NCBI GenBank assembly: GCA_011390755.1
Contig: JAABRU010000012.1
Location: 1-64,000, forward strand
Length of the DNA stretch: 64,000 nucleotides
Reading direction: 5' to 3'
Origin: Desulfobacteraceae bacterium
GTDB taxonomy: Bacteria > Desulfobacterota > Desulfobacteria > Desulfobacterales > Desulfococcaceae
Shown in pieces: positions 37,001 to 46,000 of the stretch (within the stretch, counting starts at the first letter, position 1; every line of letters starts with the position of its first letter). A program made the position numbers and the translations under genes. The notes under the pieces were generated by a model. It searched no databases. It was not told the DNA's origin and was given only the letters and a program-made list of their open reading frames with translations.

Positions 37001-38666
37001 CCGGATTCCATGATACAGTGATGCCGGTGCTGTTTGTCCATGTCTGTGCAGGGACATCAGAGCTTTTGAAGGTCGGGGCTGCCGGACTGACCGTATCAAG
37101 TTTGAAAGGGCCGATGTGAAGCGTTGTGCTGACATTGCCTGCATTGTCAACGGTGCGGATGTGGAAGTAATGACTGCCGTCCGGGAGTTGAGAAGAAGTG
37201 AACAACGTATCTGCGGTTTCAACAGCGTTGTCAGGTTCAGTGGAAGGTGAGGTATCCAGAATATAAGAATATCCTGCCACACCGGATTTGCTGTCTGTGC
37301 CTGCATTCCATGAGACAGTGAAGGTATTGTTGTTTGTCCATGTGTTTGCGGACGGAGCAGATGATTTGAACGTGGGCGCGGTGGGAGGAGTGGTGTCAGG
37401 TTCTTCGGATGTTGTGAAAGAAACCTGATTTCCGTATGCTGTGCCTGCGCTGTTGATGGCATAAGCCCGAACATAATACGTTGTGTTTGCAATCAATCCT
37501 GTAATGGAACTGGCAAAAGTTCCTGTTCCTGTGCCGTCAGAGGTTTTGCTGTTGGCAGTGGTGGGATTTGATGACGTACTCCAGCATACGCCTCTGTCTG
37601 TTACTGATGAACCTCCGTCAGAACTCACATTTCCACCTGATGAGGCGGATGATTGCGTAATTTTAGTGACAGAGTCGGTCAGCAGAGTCGGAACTGTTAT
37701 CGGATTATAACAAAATTTCTGAATTCGATGATTATGCCAATCTGCAACATATACATTGCCGTCACTGTCAACTTCTGCCCTGCCCCCGTCAAACTGACCG
37801 TCTCCGCTTCCCTGTGATCCCCACTCGCAAAGAAAGTTTCCATTACTGCTGAATTTCTGGATTCTGCTGTTTCCGGAATCTGAAACATATACATTATTCG
37901 AACCATCAACGCTGATAACATCGGGAAGATAAAACTGTCCGATTCCGGAACCGCTCTCTCCCCACTTCATGATGAAAGTACCGTTTGCATCAAATTTCTG
38001 AATCCGGTTGTTTTGTCTGTCAGCGACATAAACATTTCCATCATTATCAATATGTACATCACTCGGAAAATTGAACTGTCCGTTATCAGTACCGTTACCT
38101 CCCCATTTAGCAATAAAATTTCCATTGTTTGAAAACTTTTGAATACGATGGTTGCTGGTATCTGAGACGTAGATATTCCCGTTTTTATCTATTCCCATCC
38201 CCAGCCATGGCCCGTTAAACTGACCGTCACCTGATCCAAGCCCTCCCCATTTTAATATAAAATCACCACTGCCTGTAAATTTCCGTATAAAATGGCTTCC
38301 GTCACTTACAAAAACATTACCGGAATAATCCACCGCAATTCTCCAAGGTGATATAAACTGTTCATCACCTCCTCCGTAGTTCCCCCATTTAGTGATAAAA
38401 TTACCATTCAAATCAAACTTCTGTACACGGGAGTTGTTCAAATCTGTAACATAAATATACCCTTCGTTGTCAATTGCGACATGAGAGGGATAGCTGAACT
38501 CACCATCCCCGTTACCCTGGATCCCCCATTTTAAACAGAAAGAGGGGGGCGTTTCAGCGTATCCTGAATAAAAAAAACCATTGAAAAGGATAGACGCACT
38601 TAACATGAAGATAAAATAGAAATAACAGTGAAATTTTGATTTAAAACCAATAATATTATTACTCAT
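34062..38666 (-). CDS. Secreted C13-type peptidase with NHL propeller and Ig modules
   Basis: A 1534-residue exported protein. After a signal segment (about 1-37) six NHL repeats (about 45-325, GNVYVADRQNNRIQKF type) form one six-bladed propeller. An FN3-like domain follows, then repeated Ig units (about 430-1130) with the WTNDNTVTVSWNAGTDS and YFHVRTVDNAGN signatures alternating with a VYARFSDNAGNW unit. The peptidase (about 1145-1380) has WLIDHGYPDDGTHGPWF and VNESCYSGQF. An Ig piece (VWATVQPPGYVPD) leads to a dockerin-like tail (DVNGDGSVNLADA, ending LRKISGQ). AAGGAG precedes the start. Confidence 0.85.
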   Translation of the reverse strand: MSNNIIGFKSKFHCYFYFIFMLSASILFNGFFYSGYAETPPSFCLKWGIQGNGDGEFSYPSHVAIDNEGYIYVTDLNNSRVQKFDLNGNFITKWGNYGGGDEQFISPWRIAVDYSGNVFVSDGSHFIRKFTGSGDFILKWGGLGSGDGQFNGPWLGMGIDKNGNIYVSDTSNHRIQKFSNNGNFIAKWGGNGTDNGQFNFPSDVHIDNDGNVYVADRQNNRIQKFDANGTFIMKWGESGSGIGQFYLPDVISVDGSNNVYVSDSGNSRIQKFSSNGNFLCEWGSQGSGDGQFDGGRAEVDSDGNVYVADWHNHRIQKFCYNPITVPTLLTDSVTKITQSSASSGGNVSSDGGSSVTDRGVCWSTSSNPTTANSKTSDGTGTGTFASSITGLIANTTYYVRAYAINSAGTAYGNQVSFTTSEEPDTTPPTAPTFKSSAPSANTWTNNNTFTVSWNAGTDSKSGVAGYSYILDTSPSTEPDNAVETADTLFTSSQLPDGSHYFHIRTVDNAGNVSTTLHIGPFKLDTVSPAAPTFKSSDVPAQTWTNSTGITVSWNPGLDSGSGVAGYSCIFDTFSSSNPDSTVDTAGTQITGSSFSDGTDHYLHVRTLDNAGNVSSTLHVGPFYIDTSEPYGTVTINSGASSTASLNVNLSLWAGDAGSGVSQMQFSNDSVNWSAPETYAVSKNWTLASGEGTKTVYARFSDNAGNWIAGNYPHDTILFEIPDTTPPTAPTFNSSDPSVNTWTNDNTVTVSWNAGTDSKSGVAGYSWIFDTNPAANPDNTVETAATQVTGSPLSDGSAHYFHVRTVDNAGNASSTLHVGPFQIDTSPPLGMININNGAASTLTRNVNLSLSAADTGSGMSQMRFSNDNLNWSSAENYAVSKAWTLSSGEGNRRVYARFSDNAGNWTATDIYDDILLESPPPPTAPSLKTASPSTNTWSNDNTVTVSWYPGTSQNSGVAGYSLVMDSSPFTEPDSTVETVETTFTSAPLADGKHYFHIRTVDNTGNVSETQHLGPFKIDTAPPEGTGIVINNGDAFTPSAGVTLSLSAADSGSGMGKMQFSNDRVYWSVPQNYAAGADWTVLSGKGTRTVYARFSDVAGNWTETGISDEIDIATGAFGRLILIAGGGAEASNTLWPVTKELAASVYRNFILRGFTDEDIFFLSPQDIDYNGDGFYDKVADLPPENENRNISLNDVEHSLKNWAVDAHIPGIPLYIWLIDHGYPDDGTHGPWFVISPGQALYADALDSLIDAYESAVENSTVIVVNESCYSGQFLSPLKKPGRIVITASEDKTVNYSNLGANSFTNLFIQMLFENNNLRDGFGKAADYLVRDRLTENQHPQMDDNGDGKYDQFDGMLAASMKLGSDFVMGAPWPRILSAEREDISENQIAFSVSTNAHMKRVWATVQPPGYVPDMSGEYQYINLETFDFSDNDGDMVYDGTYADFNKNGTYIIRFYARDQFGNTAVTEPMEIMIGTAEPGDVNGDGSVNLADAVIALKICADIPVSGTEINTDAAVGGDSRIGVEEAVYVLRKISGQ

Positions 38667-38739
38667 AAAACATTACTCCTTTCTCTGTTTTCAATATAGT
38701 TATAGTTATAAAAACTTGTTCCCACGCTCCGTCCCGTGC

Positions 38740-38872
38740 TGTCTAAACCGGGATTAAGGGATTTACCCGGATTTTTATCTGTCTGAACCGGGATTTACAG
38801 GATTAAAGGATTTGCAGGATTTTTTTATCCCGGTCAGTCCGTCAATCCTGAAAATCCCGGTTCAGACAGCCT
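38740..38872. repeat. GTCTGAAC-type hairpin spacer (short)
   Basis: Arms GTCTAAACCGGGATTAAGGG and GTCTGAACCGGGATTTACAG face AATCCTGAAAATCCCGGTTC. Next to it (38880-38935) is a GCATTCCCGCGTAAAACGCG hairpin. No gene lies between 38667 and 38960. Confidence 0.6.
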
Positions 38873-38960
38873 GCATTGTCACGGGACGCAAAGCGTCCGG
38901 TCTGCATTCCCGCGTAAAACGCGGGAATGCAAGCAATGGATTCATTCATAGATCATTTCA

Positions 38961-41759
38961 TCACAGCCCTGCCACCTTCCGCAGAACAAAAACCGCATCC
39001 TCCAGTCCGATTCTGCTGTCATTGCCAACCCCTGCCTCTGCATTGGGCATCTGTCCCGGATTCATCCCGGAAAGGATTTTCAGAACCAGCACGGCATCTG
39101 CCAGATTCACACTGCCGTTATTATCCATATCTCCGGGTTCTGTTCCGGTCCGGATTTCAACCGGATCTGACAGTGCCGTGTTTCCGAACTGATCCTTTGC
39201 ATAAAAGGTGAGGATATACTTCCCTTTCACAGTAAAATCACTGTAATTTCCTTCATAAACCAGATTGTCATCACTGTCCTGCAGATCGAATTTTTCCAGA
39301 TCAACCATCTGATAATCGTAATCGTCTCCTGTACCCGGCACATATCCCGGCGCCTGGACCGATGCCCATACTCTTTTCATATGCGCGTTCACACTCACCG
39401 CAAAGGAAACAGAGCTTCCGTTCAGATTCCCGCACACAATTTTGCTGATTTCCGGCAGGGGCGCGCCCATGGTGAAATCCGCTCCCACCCGGACTGTTGC
39501 AGCAAGCAGACCGTCTCCTGTGTCATATTTTCCGTCTCCGTTGTCATCCAGCAGGGGGGACTGGCTCCATGTCAGGGGAAACTTCACAAGTGTCTGCGCT
39601 GTTTTGCTGAAAGCATCTTTCACACTGCTGTTTTCAAACAGTTTCTGCAGAAAAATATGGGTAAAGCTGTTTGTTCCCAGGTTGTCATAATTCACCACTT
39701 TGTCTGACGCGGAAGTAATGATGATTCTGCCCTTCTTTTTCAGATACCCCAGAAACTGGCCTGAATAGCAGAATTCACTGACCACAATCACCTGACCTCC
39801 GGTCATGCTTTCATAGGTGCTGAGCAGTTGATTCAGTTCAGCGGCATACAGCAGTTGCCCGGGTGAAATCACAAAATAGGGACCGTGCGTACCATTATCC
39901 GGATACCCGTGATCAATCAGCCAGACAAAAAGCGGGGTGCCGGGTTTATGATTCTTTACTGCCCAGTCGCTTATGGCATAAGTGAAATCCTCTTTTGTCA
40001 GATTTCTGCTCTCATTTTCCGGAGGAACATCTGTCACATAATCATTTTCCCCGTTCCCGTTGAAATCAATCCATGTCACTGGACACATAAAATAAATATC
40101 TGCATTTCTGAATCCCCTGATAGTGAAAATCCGGTATGCAGTGGTGGCAAGTTCCTGTGTGGTTTTCCACAGGGTATTGGTCGCTGCCGCGCCCCCTCCG
40201 GCAAGAAGAACCAGTCTGCCCGGAGAATTGGCATCTATGACAATTTCATCTGTGATTTCAGTTGTTGTCTGATTTCCGGCTCTGTCAGAAAAACGGGCAT
40301 ACACTGTCCGTGTTCCCTCACCGGATATTAATTTCCATGGTGCGGTTTTGGCATATGAAACAGGTTCTGACCAGTAAAGACCGTCATTGGAAAATGCCAT
40401 TTTGCCCACACCTGAAAGGCTGTCTGCTGCTGAAAGGGAAAGCGTGACTTCCGGAGAAAAGGTTTTTGCATCCCCGCTGTTGATCAGCACACTGCCGTTT
40501 GCAGGGGGAACCGTGTCAATGAAAAAGGGACCCAGATGCATGGTGGGACTGACGGCTCCGCTGCTGTTCACTGTGCGGATGTGAAAATAGTGACTGCTGC
40601 CGTCTGCAAGAGGGGGACTGACAAACCGGGTGTCTGCGGTTTCCACTGTGCTGTCCGGATCTGCAAATGCCGCAGTGTTCAGGAGATAGGAATATCCCGC
40701 GACACCGGTGGAATCCTGTCCCGGATTCCATGTGATGTCAATAGTATTGTCACTGCTCCAGGTATTGATGGCCGGATCACAGGTTTTCAGGCTCGGAGGA
40801 GTGGGAACCAGCGGATTGCCTTCACTGTAATGCAGAATGGTTCCGCCGGCTCCCACAGCAAAAACCTCTGTGTCTGTTCCCCATACCGTGTGAATATCCC
40901 CGGAAATGCCGGTATCCATTGGCTGCCAGACACTGCCCCTGTAACGGAGAATTGTACCGTTTTTTCCCGAAGCAAAAACATCAGATTCATTTCTTCCCCA
41001 TATGCCTTTGAGATCAGAACCTGTTCCTGAATTCATGGATGTCCATGAACTGCCGTCATACTGCACAATGGTTCCCTTCTGTCCCACAGCAAAGACTTTG
41101 GAACCGTTGCACCATGTACGGATGAGCCAGTTAGAAGTTCCTGAATTCATGGGTGTCCAGGAACTGCCGTCATAATGCAGGAGCGTGCCTTTGTCTCCTG
41201 ATGCAAACATATTGGAACCGGACGTTCCGGATATGCTTTCAAGCGCGGCAAACCCTCTTTCTTTGCCCACAGCAGTCTGCCAGGAACTGCCGTTGTAATG
41301 CCAGATGATTCCGCTTATCGAAAAAAGGGAAGATGCATCGGTTACTGAAAAATACACATCAGCAGATTCGGAAGGTCCCCAGGCTCCGCCGATAAATGTA
41401 AGGGCGGACATATGTGTCGGCGTGATATTGGTCCATGTGTTTCCGTCATAATGCAGGATGATGCCTCCGCCGACCAGCCCGATATCCCCGCCTGTGGCAA
41501 AAACATCCTGTCCGGATTTTCCCCAAACCCCTTCAAGGGCAAAGCCTGTGCCTGAATTCATGGTGCGCCATGAGCTTCCGTCATATTTGAGTATGAGGCC
41601 GTTTTCACCCACAGCAAACACTTCAGACCCGGAACCTGCCCACACTCCTTCCAAAGTCACGGTGGTTCCGGATTCCATTTTTGTCCATTCCGCAGCATTT
41701 CCTGAAACAGAACACATCAGAAAAACAAATGATGCAAACAGTAATTTAAACGTTCTCAT
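38961..41759 (-). CDS. Secreted C13-type peptidase with seven-blade YCF48/BNR-like propeller
   Basis: A 932-residue protein starting at ATG 41759 (AAAAAGGAG 7-15 bases upstream; MRTFKLLFASFVFLMCSVSG is a clear signal peptide). The frame extends 21 codons further but without signal features. Seven units of the type GVWGxxxxDVFAxGxxGTILxYDGSSW (about 25-310) suggest a seven-bladed propeller. Ig units precede the peptidase (about 535-770), which carries VWLIDHGYPDNGTHGPYF and VVSEFCYSGQF; here Glu-Ser-Cys becomes Glu-Phe-Cys, with the cysteine kept. The dockerin-like tail has DMDNNGSVNLADA and ends LRKVAGL. Confidence 0.84.
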   Translation of the reverse strand: MRTFKLLFASFVFLMCSVSGNAAEWTKMESGTTVTLEGVWAGSGSEVFAVGENGLILKYDGSSWRTMNSGTGFALEGVWGKSGQDVFATGGDIGLVGGGIILHYDGNTWTNITPTHMSALTFIGGAWGPSESADVYFSVTDASSLFSISGIIWHYNGSSWQTAVGKERGFAALESISGTSGSNMFASGDKGTLLHYDGSSWTPMNSGTSNWLIRTWCNGSKVFAVGQKGTIVQYDGSSWTSMNSGTGSDLKGIWGRNESDVFASGKNGTILRYRGSVWQPMDTGISGDIHTVWGTDTEVFAVGAGGTILHYSEGNPLVPTPPSLKTCDPAINTWSSDNTIDITWNPGQDSTGVAGYSYLLNTAAFADPDSTVETADTRFVSPPLADGSSHYFHIRTVNSSGAVSPTMHLGPFFIDTVPPANGSVLINSGDAKTFSPEVTLSLSAADSLSGVGKMAFSNDGLYWSEPVSYAKTAPWKLISGEGTRTVYARFSDRAGNQTTTEITDEIVIDANSPGRLVLLAGGGAAATNTLWKTTQELATTAYRIFTIRGFRNADIYFMCPVTWIDFNGNGENDYVTDVPPENESRNLTKEDFTYAISDWAVKNHKPGTPLFVWLIDHGYPDNGTHGPYFVISPGQLLYAAELNQLLSTYESMTGGQVIVVSEFCYSGQFLGYLKKKGRIIITSASDKVVNYDNLGTNSFTHIFLQKLFENSSVKDAFSKTAQTLVKFPLTWSQSPLLDDNGDGKYDTGDGLLAATVRVGADFTMGAPLPEISKIVCGNLNGSSVSFAVSVNAHMKRVWASVQAPGYVPGTGDDYDYQMVDLEKFDLQDSDDNLVYEGNYSDFTVKGKYILTFYAKDQFGNTALSDPVEIRTGTEPGDMDNNGSVNLADAVLVLKILSGMNPGQMPNAEAGVGNDSRIGLEDAVFVLRKVAGL

Positions 41760-41824
41760 GCTTTTTTCTCCTTTTTGCAATTTGAAATAATGGTTAAACC
41801 TTCTATAATATCTGATTGACATAA

Positions 41825-41840
41825 TAATGCAATTGCATTA
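41825..41840. promoter_or_regulatory. 16-bp perfect palindrome, possible operator
   Basis: TAATGCAATTGCATTA is its own reverse complement and lies in AT-rich sequence 124 bases upstream of the PrlF-like antitoxin gene, just after a TTGACA hexamer (41816-41821). AbrB-fold antitoxins autoregulate their operons, so an operator here is plausible but unproven. It is equally close to the start of the divergent protease gene. Confidence 0.3.
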
Positions 41841-41963
41841 CTTTATATTTAATACGGAATCAAACTTATAAAGGAATGATCCTCTAATCATATTTGTATA
41901 TCAGCATGTTACAATCTGATATGTTTAAATGCAGTATCAACCCAATATCAAAATCGGGAGATT

Positions 41964-42299
41964 ATGACTATGCCTCAGTTATCTTTATACAGTCATTCAA
42001 AACTTACAACCCGGTATCAGACAACAATCCCTCAGGTAGTGAGAGAAGTTCTTGGCTTGGAAAAACATGATAAAATATGCTATACAGTTCAGTCTGATGG
42101 GAAAGTGCTTATATCCCGTGAAGAAAAAGTTGAAAAAGACCCTGTCTTAGCTAATTTTTTAACTTTTTTGGCTAATGATATGATTCAAAATCCTCATAAT
42201 GTCAGAGAAACTGATTCTGACTTGCGAGATCGCATCCAATCACTTGTATCTGATGTTGATATTGATTTGGATAGTCCACTTTCCGAAGAGGACGAATAA
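41964..42299 (+). CDS. prlF: PrlF-like AbrB-fold antitoxin
   Basis: A 111-residue protein with an AbrB/SpoVT swapped-hairpin domain at the N-terminus (SKLTTRYQTTIPQVVREVLG, then DKICYTVQSDGKVLISR). A helical acidic tail follows that in PrlF/SohA wraps the YhaV toxin. Two in-frame ATGs are possible: CGGGAG is three bases before 41964 and nine before 41970, so 41970 may be the real start. It is followed after two bases by the toxin gene. The pair is visibly more AT-rich than its neighbours, which suggests transfer. Confidence 0.82.
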   Translation: MTMPQLSLYSHSKLTTRYQTTIPQVVREVLGLEKHDKICYTVQSDGKVLISREEKVEKDPVLANFLTFLANDMIQNPHNVRETDSDLRDRIQSLVSDVDIDLDSPLSEEDE

Positions 42300-42301
42300 T
42301 T

Positions 42302-42796
42302 TTGACAAAATCGAAACCATTGATCATAAACGGATGGACAATATTTGCCCATTCTTTGTTTTTAGACCAACTTGAAGAATTGATAAAACAGGTCGAATTT
42401 TTGCATAAGAAATATCCTTCCAATTACTCTAAAAAAAATGCTTCCAAACGACTGGCGGCAATTGCAAAATTAGTATTTGAAATTATCCCTCAAGATCCGA
42501 CACATCCAAAATACCGCCAGGGAAATACTCTGGGCGATAGTTATAAACATTGGTTTCGGGCAAAATTTTTTCAACAATATCGTCTTTTCTTTCGCTATCA
42601 CTTAGAAAGCAGGATAATTGTTTTTGCCTGGGTAAACGATGAAGATACTAAACGCTCGTAGATCGGACAAAAAGACGCTTACCAAATTTTTAAGAAAATG
42701 CTTAACAATGGGAATCCGCCAAATGACTGGGATGAATTATTCAAACAGGCAAAATTGGAAATGAAGCGTCTTAAAAAAGCAGTTACCAAAATTTAA
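42302..42796 (+). pseudogene. yhaV: YhaV-like ribonuclease toxin with in-frame TAG
   Basis: The frame starts at TTG 42302 and shows YhaV features: NGWTIFAHSLFLDQLEELIK at the start, RYRQG-like PKYRQGNTLG, and HWFRAKFFQQYRLFFRYH near residue 90. It meets TAG at 42659-42661 after AWVNDEDTKRS. The same frame then continues with IGQKDAYQIFKKMLNNGNPP and NDWDELFKQA to TAA at 42794-42796, which is the normal YhaV C-terminus. Full length would be about 164 residues, close to the family's 154. Either the toxin is inactivated by one nonsense change, or a truncated form of 119 residues is made. Confidence 0.78.
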
Positions 42797-42893
42797 AATT
42801 GAACGAAGACTACCCGGCGCCAACTCGGACGCAAAAAGTTTCCGGTCGCTATCGCTCCTTCCCACCTTTTGTTTCGTTCCCACGCGGGATTGT

Positions 42894-43018
42894 CAATGGC
42901 ATTAAGTTAAAAGCGGCGGAGTTCCGAACTGAAAGTTTGGGACACTGAAATGATTACAGATTCCTCTGCCAAACTTTCAGTTTGGCACTCCTTTGATTCC
43001 TCAACTTAATGACATTGA
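42894..43018. mobile_element. CAATGNCATT-type MITE-like element, shorter copy
   Basis: CAATGGCATTAAGTTAAAAG at the left and CAATGTCATTAAGTTGAGG inverted at the right. It contains CCGAACTGAAAGTTTGGGAC and CCAAACTTTCAGTTTGGCAC, two inverse copies facing each other. ACGCGGGA stands near both ends (about 42883-42890 and 43019-43026), a possible target duplication offset by four bases on the left. Confidence 0.65.
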
Positions 43019-43043
43019 CGCGGGAGCGTGGGAACGAGTTGTT

Positions 43044-46000
43044 TTATTTATCGCTGACCTTCCGCAGAATATACACGGCTTCCTCCACCCCGATTTTCCC
43101 GTCTCTGTTCACATCCGCAGCAGTATTCACATTTCCTGCATTTATTCCGCACGCGGTTTTCAGAGCCAGAATGGCATCGGCCAGATCCACTGTTTCATCT
43201 CCGTTCACATTTCCCGGAGCCGGGGGATCAGCACCGTTTTCCACTGACAGCCGGATTTCCTGACTGACGGTATTGCCGCCGGTGTCCTGCACAAAAAAGG
43301 TGAGGATATAATCTCCGTTGTAGGGAAAGTTATAGTTTCCCTCAAACCTGTTGTCATTATCCGGATCACTCAGTTCCGCCCGGTCAAAACTGTAAAGCGG
43401 GGTCTGGAAATCACCGGCATTTTCAAGGGTTTCAAATCCGGGGGGAATAATGCTCACCCATGCGCTTTCCAGCCCTTCCGCGTCTGCCCCTTCCACAAAA
43501 AGGGGATGATTTCCGGCATTGATAATCTGATTCGGGGTCAGGGAAATGATTTCCGGCAGAATATCACCCACCACAAATGTGCCGCCGATGTAAAAATCCG
43601 CGGCCGCCAGTTCATTTCTGATCTGGGGTTCCTGTTTTTTGAACAGGCGGTAGTTCCCCATTTCTTTCCGGGCTTTGAAAAAGCAGTTTCTCAGACTGTC
43701 GCCCTGTGCCACCTGATCGAAGAAAAAGCGGGAAAAGGACTGGATACCGTCCTGGTCGTAATTGGCAACCTCGGTATTGCTGGAACTGATGAGAATCCGC
43801 TGCTGCTCACCCGTGGGGAGAAGTTTTTCAATAAAGGTTCCGGAATGGCAGGCTTCCGCAATGATGACAATTTTGCACCCGGTGGCAGTCTGGAGGGCAT
43901 CCAGCCAGATGTCCAAATCCTGGGCTTTGAGATATTGGCCCGCGTTGATTTTAAACTGCCCCACCCCGCCGTGATCTGCCAGGTAGAGAATCAGGGGACG
44001 GTTTGCGCCCACCAGCGGCTCCTGTCCGGGCCGGTACAGATTCTCCAGGTAATTTTGCAGAATGCCGACCGTGGGGGAATGCTCATCCACGAAAATATCA
44101 TCTGTGCCGTTGCCGTCCAAATCATAGTTGTGGGTGAAATCACTGATATAGTAAATCTGATCGTGATCAAACCGGCGTTTCTGCAATATCTGGTAAAAAC
44201 GGTTGGCCAGAAATTCCGTGGTTTTCCAGAGAGTGTTCTGATCCATTCCGCCACCGGCCAGAATCAGGGCATGTCCCACTTCTATGCCCGGATACAGCAC
44301 CAGGGGCAGGCTGACGGAACCCGTATAATCCTCATTTCCGCCCCATGCGGCCTTGAATTTCCAGATGCCCGGCAGGTTTTCCTCCAACGTATAGTTAAAA
44401 GAGCGTTTTCCTCCGGACTGTGTGAAAAGCCCTTCCACGGTTTCCGGCACATTCAGGCCCGGTTTCAGGATTTCAAAATACAGTGGCTGACCTTCATAGG
44501 GCGGGGATAGTTCAATGCCGATGCTGACCGTATCCCCCGGTTCAGGCGGATTTTCATCAGATGTCGTGACACGGATTTCCGATTTTCCCCGCGTGACAGT
44601 AAAGGCCGAAATTTCGCTTTCACATGCGGCAACATGGGCATTGCCCACCCATGATGCTCTGACTTCATATTCCCCTGTTTCCTGCGGCAGGTAAGAAAAG
44701 CGGAATGCGCTGTTTTCCCCGATGACTGAGGGAGATGATGTCCACTGCAACTCACCGGATTTTCTGACCTGAACTGTCACAGCCGTTCCCGAAACCTGCC
44801 AGGGAAGCAGTTGCCCGTATATTTCGGCTTTTTCCCCCAGCCGGTAAGATTCTTTCTGCGGCAAAGCCGTAATCCGACCCTGACCGGTCGCTATGTTCAC
44901 AATCTTCAGACTGCACTGGCTATGATGACTGCGGTTTTCACTGATGCCGTTGATGGTAAAAGTATAATCTCCGGGAGCCGCTGAATAGGGAATATCCAGC
45001 CGGAGTGCGGCCATGCCTGTGGGTTTTACCGGGTTGCCGGTAAATGTTTTGGTAATACCCGAAGGCAGTGAACCGGTGGCCGAAAGGGACACCGCTTCTG
45101 CAAAACGGTCTTCCCCGATTACGGTAATATGAAATACAATGGAATCCCCCGCGGCCACCATGCCGGATGTTTCCATGAGTTCCAGGCGGAAATCCCCGCC
45201 AATGAGGGCCGCGGGAACGGCGCTGACCGGAGCAGTGGCATCGCTTTCCGATCCGCTGCTGACTGCTGTGATTTTATACCAGTATGCAAGACCGTTGATA
45301 AGATTTTCATCTGTGAATACCTGATACCATTTCCTCTCATTCTCGTTATAATCGGGATTGTAATGGGGATCGGATGTGAGCTGTACATAAAAACCGTTTT
45401 CCGCATCACTGCGGTAAATATGATAACCTTCTGTTTCCGGTGATAAAGGTTCATCCCATTGCAGGGTGACAGCGTGACTGCCGGATGTGGCTCTAAGTCC
45501 CGCGGGCGTATTCGGACCGGGGACGGATTCCAGGGTGATGCTGTCTGTAATACTGATGCTTGTCCAGTTTCCCAGCATATCGGAAAAACGGGCATATACA
45601 GTCTTGATCCCCAAACCGGATGACAGTGTCCAGTCTGCGGATGCGGCATAGGGGACAGGAGAAGACCAGTTGACATTGTCATTGGAAAACGCCATCTGTG
45701 AAAGACCGGAACCGGAATCGGCTGCGGAAATGCTGAGGATAACGCTTTGGGATGAGGTGGAGGCCGCATTGCTGTTGACAGTGATGCTGCCGGTGGGGGG
45801 AAGATTGTCTATTTTGAAGGGGCCGACATGCAGGGTGGGGCTGGTGTTGCCCGCGTTGTCAACGGTGCGGATGTGGAAGTAATGGTTGGCTCCGTCCGAA
45901 AGTGGGGAACCGGTAATCTGATTCAGGTCTGTTTCAACAATGTTGTCAGGATCGGTGATGGGGGATGTGTCGAAAATACAGGAATATCCGGCCACACCGG

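Noticed and set aside
41760-41822. 21-codon extension of the 38961 protease gene
   Set aside because: No signal peptide features; the internal ATG at 41759 has a strong Shine-Dalgarno and begins a normal signal peptide.
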